Position numbers and translations under genes: made by a program | Notes under the pieces: model-generated | What the model saw: the letters and a program-made list of their open reading frames with translations, nothing else | The model's database searches: none | What the model was told of the DNA's origin: nothing | In this document: positions 28,026 to 37,442 of the stretch, in pieces | Layout: every line of letters starts with the position of its first letter | How positions within the stretch are numbered: the stretch's first letter is position 1 | Origin: Phalacrocorax aristotelis | Taxonomy: Eukaryota; Chordata; Aves; Suliformes; Phalacrocoracidae | DNA: 64,000 nucleotides | Assembly: GCF_949628215.1 (NCBI RefSeq) | Contig: NC_134311.1 | Coordinates: 17,670,582 to 17,734,581, forward strand | Direction of reading: 5' to 3'

Positions 28026-28478
28026 ATTCCATATCATTGACATCATGCTCAGGTCCCATACTATTCAGTACAAATTCAATAATCCCTATCCATCTTCTCA
28101 TCCTTTAACAATATGTATATATATATCTCTATACAGATTTTCATTTATCATTCCACTAGTCTATGGAACACCCCTGTAGAATGCCTGTGGAATGTCCATT
28201 GAGTTCATTTAGTCCATGACTTTGGATTTCATCTCTTGTAAGGGTCCTTCAGAGAGGCGGTGTGCGTGGGGTCAGGTTGTTGCATGTCAGTCCTTGTTCC
28301 ATCACTGCTGCACTGGTAGTTCTTGTTCTCTCACTGCTGCACTTTGCCTGGTTCCATTGAAGGTTCATTCGCTATTATTATTAATTGGGAGATTCCCACC
28401 ATGATAACATTCCATTGATGCAACCATAGTAGTGATTACATACAACATCATATAGCAATTGACAGCATATTATTCAGT
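28026..28478 (-). other. Provirus 3' non-coding tail
   Basis: About 450 bases between the end of the integrase frame and the polypurine tract. All frames are broken and no envelope, surface or fusion-peptide-like sequence is seen. It holds two near-identical short blocks around gcagcagtga / gaacaag (28294-28350) and a TA-rich run (28110-28135). It belongs to the element by position and has no known function. Confidence 0.7.
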
Positions 28479-28775
28479 TCATTGGCTGTTTTCACCCAAA
28501 ATTAAATCCCCCTGAGGTACACACTGGACTCCTCCATCCTCCCGCATCACCCACCAAGGGCACCCAGGTCCTCGAGCAAACGCAATCCCATGAGTGGGTT
28601 TGCCTCTGCTGGAAGCAGGAATAACCCAGACTGTCTTGCCCAGCATATTTTTTATGTGCACTACAGGGACTCTATCCCCTTCCACAGTACGTAAGGATTC
28701 TGACTGGGCAGGGCCAGCTCGCCTGGCAGATCCCCTTGTGTTGACTAACCAGGTGGCTTTTGCTAAATGTGTATC
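28479..28775 (-). pseudogene. pol: Integrase C-terminal part beyond in-frame TAG
   Basis: This stretch continues the integrase frame without a shift after the TAG at 28776-28778 and stays open to a natural-looking stop at 28479. It encodes about 98 residues, including GDRVPVVHIKNMLGKTVWV, a basic and beta-rich sequence of the type that forms the integrase C-terminal DNA-binding fold. It is thus the tail of pol, cut off by a single nonsense codon. No dUTPase-like domain follows, unlike HERV-L and MuERV-L as I know them. Confidence 0.8.
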
Positions 28776-30290
28776 CTAGTGTTTAAATGTTCCACCCCTC
28801 ATTGCTCTCAGTGTCATCTTTAATAGTCCATTGTATCTTTCGATTTTCCCAGAGGCTGGTGCGTGATAGGGGATGTGATACACCCACTCAATGCCGTGCT
28901 CTTTGGCCCAGCTGTCTATGAGGTTATTTCGGAAATGAGTCCCATTGTCTGACTCAGTTCTCTCTGGGGTGCCATGTCGCCACAGCACTTGTTTCTCAAG
29001 ACCCAGGATAGTGTTCCAGTCAGTGGCGTGGGGGACAGGATATGTTTCCAGCCAGCCAGTGGTTGCTTCTACCATGGTGAGAACATGGCGCTTGCCTTGG
29101 CAGGTCTGTGGGAGTGTGATATAGTCAATTTGCCAGGCCTCCCCATATTTATATTTCAGCCATCGACCCCCATACCATAGAGGCTTTACCCGCTTCGCTT
29201 GCTTGATTGCAGCACATGTTTCACATTCGTGGATAACCTGCGCAACAACGTCCATGGTCAAGTCCACCCCTCGATCACGAGCCCACCTGTATGTTGCATC
29301 TCTCCCTTGATGGCCTGAGGTGTCGTGGGCCCATCGAGCTAGAAATAGTTCACCCTTATGTTGCCAGTGCAGATCCACCTCAGCCACTTCAATCTTGGCA
29401 GCCTCATCTACCTGCTGGTTGTTTCGATGTTCTTCAGTGGCTTGACTCTTGGGGACGTGAGCATCCACATGACGTACCTTTACAACCAGGTTCTCTACCC
29501 GGGCAGCAATATCTTGCCACAATGTGGCAGCCCAGATGGGTTTGCCTCTGCACTGCCAGTTGTGCCGCTTCCACTGCTGTAAACAGCCCCACAAGGCATT
29601 TGCCACCATCCAGGAGTCAGTATAGAGATAGAGCACTGGCCACTTTTCCCGTTCAGCAACATCTAAGGCCAGCTGGATGGCCTTTACCTCTGCAAACTGG
29701 CTCGATTCACCTTCTCCTTCAGCAGTTTCTGCTACTTGTCGTTTAGGACTCCATACAGCAGCCTTCCATCTCCGGTGCTTTCCCACAAGGCGACAGGACC
29801 CATCAGTGAACAGGGCATACTGCTTCTCCTTTTCTGGCAGTGTGTTATACAGTGGGGCTTCTTCAGCACGTGTCACCTCCTCCTCCGGTGATAATCCAAA
29901 GTCTTTGCCTTCTGGCCAGTCCATAATCACTTCCAAGATTCCTGGGCGACTGGGGTTTCCTACTCGAGCCCGCTGGGTGATCAGTGCAACCCATTTACGC
30001 CACGTAGCATCAGTTGCATGGTGTGTAGAGGGGATGTTTCCTTTGAACATCCAGCCCAGCACTGGCAGTCGGGGTGCCAGGAGCAACTGTGCTTCAGTAC
30101 CAACCACTTCTGAAGCAGCTCGGACCCCTTCATATGCTGCCAATATCTCTTTTTCAGTTGGAGTATAGCGGGCTTCAGACCCTCTGTATCCCCGACTCCA
30201 AAATCCTAGGGGTCGACCTCGGGTCTCCCCATGCGCTTTCTGCCAGAGGCTCCAGGTGGGGCCATTCTCCCCGGCTGCGGTGTAGAGCAC
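28776..30290 (-). pseudogene. pol: Pol: RNase H and integrase
   Basis: An open frame of 504 codons beginning at a GTG, not a start codon: it is the downstream half of pol. Residues 1-60 are the RT-RNase H connection. RNase H follows with D163 (LFTDGS), E201, D225 (YTDS) and D295. Integrase has an HHCC zinc site (H322, H327, C356, C359) and the catalytic triad D389, D448, E484 with exactly 35 residues between the last two (codons at 29124-29126, 28947-28949 and 28839-28841). All catalytic residues are present. The frame ends early at a TAG (28776-28778), after which the same frame continues. It lies in a different frame from the RT part upstream, the shift falling next to a six-A run (minus strand) at 30292-30297. 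It would act as RNA-degrading and DNA-joining enzyme in the viral core. Confidence 0.93.
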
Positions 30291-30295
30291 GTTTT

Positions 30296-31642
30296 TTATA
30301 TCTTGTCCTGCCCGACTGGCCCAAGAGCTACTGCATGAACTATTTCTCGTTTAATCTGTTCAAAGGCTTGTCGTTGCTCAGGGCCCCATTTGAAATCATT
30401 CTTTTTCCGGGTCACTTGATAGAGAGGGCTCATGATCAGACTGTAGTGTGGAATATGCATTCTCCAAAAACCCACAACGCCCAAGAAAGCTTGTGTTTCC
30501 TTTTTGCTGGTTGGTGGAGACATGGCTGTTATTTTGTTGATCACATCCATGGGGATCTGACGACGACCATCTTGCCATTTTATTCCCAAGAACTGGATTT
30601 CTCGTGCAGGTCCCTTAACTTTACTGTGTTTTATGGCGAAACCAGCTTTCAGGAGGATTTGAACTATTTCCTTTCCTTTCTCAAAAAATTCTTCTGCTGT
30701 ATTGCCCCACACAATGATGTCATCAATGTACTGTAGGTGTTCGGGAGCTCCACCTTGTTCCAAAGCATTATGGATCAGTCCATGGCAAATGGTAGGGCTG
30801 TGTTTCCACCCCTGGGGCAGTCGATTCCAGGTGTACTGGACCCCCCTCCAAGTAAAAGCAAACTGTGGCCTGCACTCTGCTGCCAGAGGGATGGAGAAGA
30901 ATGCATTAGCGATATCAATTGTGGCATACCACTTGGCTGCCTTGGACTCCAGTTCATATTGAAGTTCTAGCATGTCTGGCACAGCAGCACTCAACGGTGG
31001 AGTGACTTCGTTCAGGCCACGGTGGTCTACTGTTAGTCTCCACTCTCCATTAGACTTCCGGACTGGCCATATGGGACTGTTAAAGGGTGAGTGGGTTTTA
31101 CTGATGACTCCTTGGCTCTCCAGTCGACGAATGAGCCCGTGGATGGGGATCAGAGAGTCTCTGTTGGTGCGATATTGCCGCCGGTGCACTGTTGTGGTGG
31201 CGACCGGCACCTGTTGTTCTTTGACCTTCAGCAACCCCACAACAGAAGGGTCCTTCGAGAGACCGGGCAAGGTAGACAGCTGTCTAATTTCCGCCGTCTC
31301 CAAGGCAGCTACACCAAAAACCCACTTGTAACCTTTTGGGTCCTTGAAATACCCTCTCCTGAGATAGTCTATGCCAAGGATACATGGAGCCTCTGGGCCA
31401 GTCACAATAGGGTGCTTTTGCCACTCATTGCCAGTTAGGCTCACTTCGGCCTCCAATACAGTTAGCTTTTGGGATCCCCCTGTCACTCCAGCAATGCTGA
31501 TGGGTTCTGCCCCTATATAGTTTGATGGCATTAAGGTGCACTGTGCGCCGGTGTCCACTAAAGCTTTATACTCCTGTGGGTCAGATGTGCCAGGCCATCG
31601 GATCCACACAGTCCAGTAAACCCGGTTATCCCTTTCCTCCAT
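30296..31642 (-). pseudogene. pro-pol: Pol: protease and reverse transcriptase
   Basis: An open frame of 448 codons. The aspartic protease comes first, with its active site at residues 30-33 (DTGA, in LVDTGAQCTLMP), and a second conserved GIDYL segment near 90-94. Reverse transcriptase follows from about residue 150: first catalytic Asp at 243 (TIDIANAFF), LPQG at 275-278, YIDD at 305-308 (codons 30719-30730) and the thumb/connection after 370 (FLGVVGFWRMHIP). The frame is the same as gag, separated from it by one TAG at 31664-31666, so it is probably expressed by readthrough and the ATG at 31642 is unlikely to be used. It ends in a TAA at 30296-30298 caused by a frame change, and RNase H continues in another frame. 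The enzymes would mature the polyprotein and copy the RNA genome. Confidence 0.95.
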
Positions 31643-31663
31643 CTGGCTGGAGGCAGGGCCCCC

Positions 31664-31666
31664 CTA
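31664..31666 (-). promoter_or_regulatory. In-frame UAG between gag and pro-pol
   Basis: gag and protease lie in one frame and are divided only by this TAG. Its context on the coding strand is GAC TAG GGG GGC. Murine leukaemia virus reads through a UAG in the context GAC UAG GGA GGU, so a programmed readthrough site is plausible. A downstream pseudoknot was not established. Confidence 0.6.
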
Positions 31667-32044
31667 GTCCTGATCATAGTATTCATCACTCACTTCCGGT
31701 AAATATGAATCACGGGTGTCTCTGTTAAGATCAGTCAGGACTTCAGCACTTCTGCTCCTCTGTCTGGAGAATTGCTTACGGGAAACTGGAGCAGCAGCTC
31801 TCCTGGAGAAACTCCCCTGAGTAATTGTTCTCCCTTGCAGCTCACGTACCCGTGCCTCTAAGGCTGAGGTAGGTTTTCCATCCCACTTCTTCATGTCCTC
31901 TCCGTGATCACTCAGGTAAAACCATAGGGTGCCCCGTCGTGCGTATCCCTTCTCTTGAGCCAAGGGACGATTACTCCTAATGGCTGAGATACTGGTCCGT
32001 ACTGGTGGGGAGTAGGACATATCTTCTTTGAGTTGCTGGAACTC
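31664..32044 (-). pseudogene. gag: Gag C-terminal part beyond in-frame TGA
   Basis: The gag frame resumes directly after the TGA at 32045-32047 and stays open to the TAG at 31664-31666, giving about 126 codons. A Trp/Asp/Lys-containing segment (FYLSDHGEDMKKWDGKPTSA) is followed by a basic Arg/Ser/Gln-rich stretch (FSRRAAAPVSRKQFSRQRS) and an acidic end (PEVSDEYYDQD). The basic part is where a nucleocapsid would sit, but there is no cysteine in it, hence no CCHC zinc knuckle. RNA binding would have to rest on the Arg-rich stretch, as with the GR-rich segment of foamy virus Gag; that comparison is inference. Confidence 0.75.
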
Positions 32045-33784
32045 TCAGGACAGTTTCTCAACAGCAGAGACGAGCGAGGAAGAGAGATTCGCTTCATATT
32101 CCCGGAGTCTATCAATCAACTCAGCCACCGTTGGTGTCTCGTCATCTTTCCAGGACATCACTGCCAATGAGTTTGCATGCGAAGATGGCGCGCTCCGTAC
32201 AAACTTCCGCCACATGGGTCGTGTGCACTCAGCTTCATCTGCATCTTTGGAGGACCGTTGATCGTCCAGGTCACCATAAACCACCTCAAGCACAGCTAAT
32301 TCCCTTAGATGCTGAATGCCTTTCTCCATGGTCATCCATTTTCCTAGGCGAAATACAATATCTTCTTTGAAGGGATACCTCTCTCTCACCGCGGACAGGA
32401 GCCTCCTCCAGAGGCTGAAGGCTTGTGTTCCTTTTCCAATTGCTTTATCAATGCCCCCTTCCCTAGAGAGGGATCCCAGTTGTTTGGCTTCCTTCCCCTC
32501 TAATTCCAAACTACTGGCCCCATTATCCCAGCATCGGAGCAGCCAGGTGATAACGTGCTCACCTGAATGACGCCCGAAATCTTTCCGTATATCCCGCAAC
32601 TCACTCAAGGATAGAGATCGGGTAGTTTCCGTTTCTTGTACACATGGTTCCTCCTCCTCCTCCTCTTCTCGTGATGGCCCTGGTTCCTCGAAATCTCTTT
32701 CTAAACGAGTTGACCTTCTCTTCCATGATTTCTTCTTGCGTATAGGGGCGACTGATACTGGCACAGGTTGGTCCTCTGGTTTAGCTGCAACGCTTGGCAC
32801 TGGGGTTTGAGTAGCTGCAGTGCCTGTCGTGGGGGTTTGAGTGGCCGCCGTGCTCGTCACCAGGGTTGGAGCAGCTGCAGTATCTGTCGTGGCGGTTTGG
32901 GTGGCTGCAGTGCTTGTCACTGGGGTTGGAGTAGCTGCAGTATCTGTCGCGACGGGTTGGGTGGCCACACTGCTTGTCACTGGGGTTGGAGTAGCTGCAG
33001 TATCTGTCGTAGGGGGTTGGGTGGCCACAGTGCTTGTCGCTGCGGTTGGAGTAGCTGCAGAGTCTATCGTGGGGGTTTGAGTGGCCGCAGTGCTTGTCAC
33101 GGGGGTTGGAGTAGCTCCCTTCTCTTTCCCTTGGGGGTACTGAATAGTGTTAAATAGGGCTCGACAGGCATAAGCCAGACCCCAGCACATGGCAGTGATT
33201 TGTATCTCTCTGGAATTGCCAGGGTGACAACGTACTTCCTCCAAATGTTCTACTAATTTTTCAGGATTCTGCACTTGTTCAGGGGTGAAGTCCCACACCA
33301 CGGGGGGTGCCCACCGTCTTAGGCATTTGCCCATACTTTCCCACATACCCTGCCACGCATAGCTATCGAGCCTTGGGACCGATCTCTGGATTATATTCTT
33401 AACTTGCTTACTAACCTTAGACAGATCTGATACCACCTGCCAAAGCAATATCAACAGATGTATCTTAACTACACAAGGATGTTCAAGATACTGAAAAGTT
33501 GTTGTAATGAAGGAGGAGGCATTACATAAGATGGTAGCTAAGGTGCCATTCTGTATTTCCTCCATAAAAAACTCCTCAGAGGAGGAGGTATAATTGCTAA
33601 TTGCCTCCATGAGGTGGTAGCTGTAGTACAGTAACGGCTTCCATGCAAAACCTAAATAACCGATAACAGTCAAGGCCATTGTTTTAATAACAACTCTCCT
33701 AGGCAAAATATCTCTAATCACTGCAGAGCACAGCAAACTGACAAAACCAACAGCAAGTTTTAACATGTACTTTACAATCAGCAT
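32045..33784 (-). pseudogene. gag: Gag, N-terminal part with capsid domain
   Basis: From the first ATG (33782-33784) to the TGA at 32045-32047, 579 codons. Order: hydrophobic segments at about residues 1-23, 31-48 and 105-118, with three N-glycosylation sequons (N64 NYT, N79 NGT, N88 NAS) between the second and third; a helical-looking region 130-220; a Thr/Ala/Pro linker of 20-residue repeats at about 225-334; a Lys/Arg cluster (IRKKKSWKRRS) and a seven-Glu run near 372-379; then a capsid-like domain from about 390 to 510 (LRDIRKDFGRHSGEHVITWL, WDNGASSLELEG, LWRRLLSAVRERYPF). The open frame extends upstream of the ATG to 33841, also hydrophobic, with in-frame CTG and TTG codons. The TGA looks like a nonsense mutation because the frame continues. 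A membrane-type N-terminus is unusual for a retroviral Gag. Confidence 0.85.
32781..33116 (-). repeat. 60-bp tandem repeat inside gag
   Basis: About 5.5 copies with an exact 60-base period. Each copy encodes 20 residues of the pattern ATPTPVTSTAATQTxTTDTA. The copies differ by scattered substitutions but keep the reading frame, so the array expanded in multiples of codons. The product is a Thr/Pro/Ala-rich, mucin-like linker between the hydrophobic N-terminus and the capsid domain. A long open frame on the opposite strand here is only its shadow. Confidence 0.95.
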
Positions 33785-33865
33785 GGTAAAGACTGGACAA
33801 ACTAATACTGCGAGCAGATGAATCAATGCTGTGACCAGCAACTGTTATTATCTCAAACCCTTCGA

Positions 33866-33883
33866 GCCCGACGTTGGGCGCCA
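33866..33883 (-). promoter_or_regulatory. Primer binding site, tRNA-Lys type
   Basis: The minus strand reads tggcgcccaacgtcgggc, ten bases downstream of the LTR end. It differs at one base from the site used with tRNA-Lys(1,2) in MPMV/MMTV-type viruses. The match to that tRNA appears to extend five more bases (to 33861), giving 22 of 23. ERV-L elements take their name from a leucine primer, so a lysine site on an ERV-L-like pol is notable. Confidence 0.85.
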
Positions 33884-33893
33884 AAAAATAGAC

Positions 33894-34504
33894 TGTCGTG
33901 GTTCAGCCTCAGCTGGCAACTGAACACCACGCAGCCGCTCGCTCACCCCCCCCCACCCCTGTGGGATGGGGAAGAGAATCGGACGAGCAAAAGAACTTGT
34001 GCGTTGAGATAAGCACAGTTTAATGATTACAATAAAATGATGATGATAAATGATTATGATAATAATGACAATAATGTTAATATAATAAAAGGGAAAAGGA
34101 AGGAAAGGGAAAACAGGAAAAAAAACGCAGAATACACGAACGATACAGCCGCTCACCACCCGCTGACCGATGCTGCCCGTCCCCGAGCCGCGATTGCTGC
34201 CTCCTTCCCCCGGCCAGCCCCTCCCAGGTAACATACTGGGCATGACGTTACATGATATGGAATATCCCTTTGGTCAGTTTGAATCCGCTCTCTTAGCTGT
34301 GCCCCCTCCCCTCCCAGCTTCTTGTGCACCCCGCAGAGCATGGGAGGCTGGACATGTCCTTGACTAGTATAAGCGCTACCCAGCAACAGCCTAAACATCT
34401 GTGTGTTATCTCAACAGGATTTTTTTTCCCTGCTAATTTCAAAGCACAGCACTATACCAGCTAGAGTGAAGAAAATTAACTCTATCCCAGCTGAAACCAT
34501 GACA
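33894..34504 (-). repeat. 5' LTR of the provirus
   Basis: A 611-bp LTR on the minus strand, starting TGTCATGGTTTCAGC and ending GCTGAACCACGACA. The ends form an imperfect inverted repeat with TG...CA termini. The U3 part holds a CRE-like half site (taacgtcatg, 34242-34251). No clear TATA box is seen at the expected place just after it. An ATTAAA polyadenylation signal lies at 34019-34024, preceded by a degenerate (ATT/ATC)n low-complexity run (34025-34095) and followed by a T/G-rich stretch. A nine-C run sits near 33946-33954. The only LTR of this type in the window. Confidence 0.93.
34019..34024 (-). terminator. LTR polyadenylation signal ATTAAA
   Basis: attaaa on the minus strand, about 125 bases before the LTR end, followed by GT/T-rich sequence. 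The position fits the R region of a retroviral LTR. Use is inferred, not shown. Confidence 0.6.
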
Positions 34505-37391
34505 GGTGTACAAAAATAAATGTGTTGCAGGTAGAAGAAGGAGCAGTAATATAGGATTTTTCCAGTTAATGACTGAGAAATCAAGGCAAATGTTACCAAA
34601 ATGTGCTGAGGATTTAAAATTATTGACTCTTCCGTTTTATCCTCTTTATGCTGGGTACTTTTACAAAGAGCTTCACGAGTGCAGCTTAACAGTTTATTAG
34701 TGCTCTATATCCTACCTAACCCAAGTGACAGGAGATAGACCACATTTTTAAAGTAATAGCTGAACAGCATCCAGGCTTTGTGTAATAAGCTCTGAATTTG
34801 TGGTCACTGTTCTGCAGAGTCATGCCTAGGCACTTCCCATGTAACTGGGGAAATACCTGTGTTGCTGTACTGAAGATGGGAAAATCTCCAACAAAACTAT
34901 AAGTACAGAGGAATCAAGCAGTTTGAACCCAAACCTTTCAAGTTTTACCCTGTTGCTATGACAGGGTAATCCAAGGAATCCTGATCTCATTCTTCACAGA
35001 GGCAACATGGTGAGAACTGCCTTCCTCACCACCCTAAAATCATTGACCTTAGCATGGGTTTTAGCCCAGATTATCAACAGTGAAGGCATATCTCAGGAGA
35101 AAGCCTCAACCTCACATTTGAAAGACCAAATAGATGCATTTTAGAGGGGAGAGGGAGGAACCGAAACAAGATGCGAGAGTGAAAGGCTCAGGACAGGGAA
35201 TATTAAGCAGAGGAATGAAAACATGAAAAGAGAGAGGGGAAGATTTTGCTTTTACAAACAAGCCTACTTGTGTAACTAGAACTGTAATGAGAAAAGCCAA
35301 CATAATGAGTTCCTCCTAATACAGGCACTCTTGCTTATTTCTCAGAACTAGACAGGAGTATCTGGCCTCAGTGCTAACAAAATATTAATACAGTAAATTC
35401 ATAGGAGGGAGGACTTGTCTTATTTCACTGGTGTAAGAAGTTTTATTTCTTTTTTTTGTCCCTCCTTTAATGCATGGCTATTTTACTGATAGCTGAAACC
35501 AACCATAAGCCATTTATTAACACTGCCAAAAGGGGCCTGTGAAACACACATGAATAAAGAGATTATTTTTTCAGCTACAAAGCTGTGGTTTGCAAATTGA
35601 AAACAAACTGGGGAGGGATTTGATGGTTATGTGCAAATCCTCAGGGTTACTTGATCATAGAGCTTTAGAGTACTCAATTCCAGATTTGTCAGTTCAGAAG
35701 AAAAGTATCATAGAAGACCTTACCTGCCTCTGATCAAAAGGGAACTACTGTATTGCCAGAACTATTGCTAAGGATAAGACCCCACAAAGATAAGGAAGCG
35801 TATTAGACCATGGTGGTTTGGACAGCTTGTTTTCAGCCAATATTATGTTCTTACAAGGAAACACTATATATTTGATGGGATTTATTTAAAGACCACAAGA
35901 TGGTGCTCATCCAGGTGCTGACGAAAATATGTTTGGGAGTGTACAGAAGGTCATTTGAGGATTGAGAAGTTTATGAGAAAATCTTGAGACGTTTGATGCT
36001 GGCTTCAAATGAACAGGAACATGGAAGGACTTTTAAGGCTTGTTGTACAGGCCAAAAACCTCCAGACCAGGTCAAGCCAAAAATGCTATTCTTACTAGTC
36101 CAGGAAATGCTGGTTTCTAAAACAAATAAGCATTAATTTGTTTACAGAAGGAAAGCTCTATACTCTTTATGGTCAACAGCTTCCAAATATATTTTATGAT
36201 GTTAGATATTTGATGAGCTTCCATCCTGGAGGGAAGGTGCCATACCACAGCCTTTCCCCTATGCTGATATTTCCTGGAGGTAATAGATTTGACTAGTGAC
36301 ATGCTTAATCCCAGATACCAAGATGCACATACCATGAAGCACTGGACCTGCTGTGCAGTTCTGCACTGCTGTTCTGTCTATCCTCAGTAAGTTCAATAAT
36401 TTCAGGAAAGGATTCATTTTCTTGTTGTTTATTTACTGACTTATGTGCAACATGAACACTGTATATGCAATAGATTCATTTGGATATATCGAGTGCTATG
36501 GTAAGGGAAGAATCTGAGATGTGCTGAGAGATAATGACAATGATGACTAAGACCAGTCTATTGCCATTTCCCCAAATCTCCCTATCCTGCTAGGAAAGAC
36601 AACAGTAAGAATAGGTTTTGAGACTGGCAGGATTGTCTGGATAGCCCAAGCGCATCAAGCATATTGGTGTGATTTTTACTACTCTGAAATAATAGCCTTA
36701 TGGCAAATTTTACTGACTTCTCAAGTAATTTGTTTTTTTAAACATGGCAAGTACAGCATAGTATTCTCTGACAGTGGGTCCAGTTTTAATGGTTGTGATT
36801 TTAAGTGATTTAAACTGAAGTAGAAGTTTAGATACACAGCTTTTACTCCTTTTAATCTCCAAAAATTGGTAGAAAATGGTGTTGGAAGTGCCCACAGAAA
36901 AAGACTGATGATTTAGACCCAAACCTACATTTTAAAGTGTAAGATATAGTTTAGTTATTAGCTTGTTATGAGTATTTTTGGTGGGATTTTTACAATAACT
37001 TTAGCTTGGAGAGGAAATATCTGATAAAAAGGAGAAAAAGGGAGAGGAAAACAAGGTGGCCATGGGACTGTCAGAGCTGCTGTGGAGTGGAGCCAGGCAC
37101 AGAGTAAAGCAGCTCTCTCAAAAAATCATCATACGCCACAGACGCATCTGGCACTCCCAGATCCCTTGGCTGTGTTTGGGCCAGAGCTGGCATATGCCAG
37201 CCTTCCCACAGCAGCCTCCAGGGAGAGTAGTAATTGTTTTCTCTCCTTAAAGTATCTGCTCATGCTGTTATATCCTTCCTGTTTCTTTTTCTTTTAAGGC
37301 CACAGTACATTTCTCCTTGTCAGTGGTGTCCAGGGGATTAAAAAAAAAGGTAAGATAGGAGATACATGATATGTGTGCACATCCAGATTGT

Positions 37392-37442
37392 AAATATATG
37401 TATACTTGTGTGTGTGCATGTGTGTATGGATAAATATATAAT
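37392..37442. repeat. TA/TG microsatellite
   Basis: Degenerate alternating TA and TG units (tatatgtatac...tgtgtgtgcatg...tatata). Confidence 0.75.

Larger units (their letters stand above)
28016..34504 (-). mobile_element. ERV-L-like endogenous retrovirus, one LTR
   Basis: A 6.5-kb provirus on the minus strand: 5' LTR, primer binding site, gag, protease, reverse transcriptase, RNase H, integrase, short non-coding tail and polypurine tract. The pol style (LVDTGAQC protease, YIDD reverse transcriptase, D-D-35-E integrase with no env after it) fits the class III/ERV-L group known to be common in birds. The 3' LTR is missing. Three coding breaks are visible (TGA at 32045-32047, frame change near 30292-30297, TAG at 28776-28778), so this is a relatively well-kept but defective copy. 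Its age cannot be read from LTR divergence because only one LTR is present. Confidence 0.95.

Noticed and set aside
28021..28052. Plus-strand similarity to an LTR segment (attccatatcat...catcatgctcag)
   Set aside because: It resembles part of the 5' LTR U3 in opposite orientation, but only over about 28 bases and inside the element's own 3' tail. It is not enough for a second LTR.
29291..30168. Several plus-strand frames of 60-220 codons across pol
   Set aside because: They are antisense to RNase H and integrase, which carry complete catalytic residues on the minus strand.
32781..33116. CRISPR-like regular repeats
   Set aside because: The repeats are contiguous with no spacers, lie in a retroviral gag frame and are in a vertebrate genome.
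32768..33157. 129-codon Cys/Gly/Ser-rich frame on the plus strand
   Set aside because: It is the antisense shadow of the 60-bp tandem repeat in gag.
33861..33883. tRNA-like T-arm sequence (ttcgagcccgacgttgggcgcca)
   Set aside because: It is the complement of the primer binding site and includes the CCA. There is no acceptor or anticodon arm, so it is not a tRNA gene.
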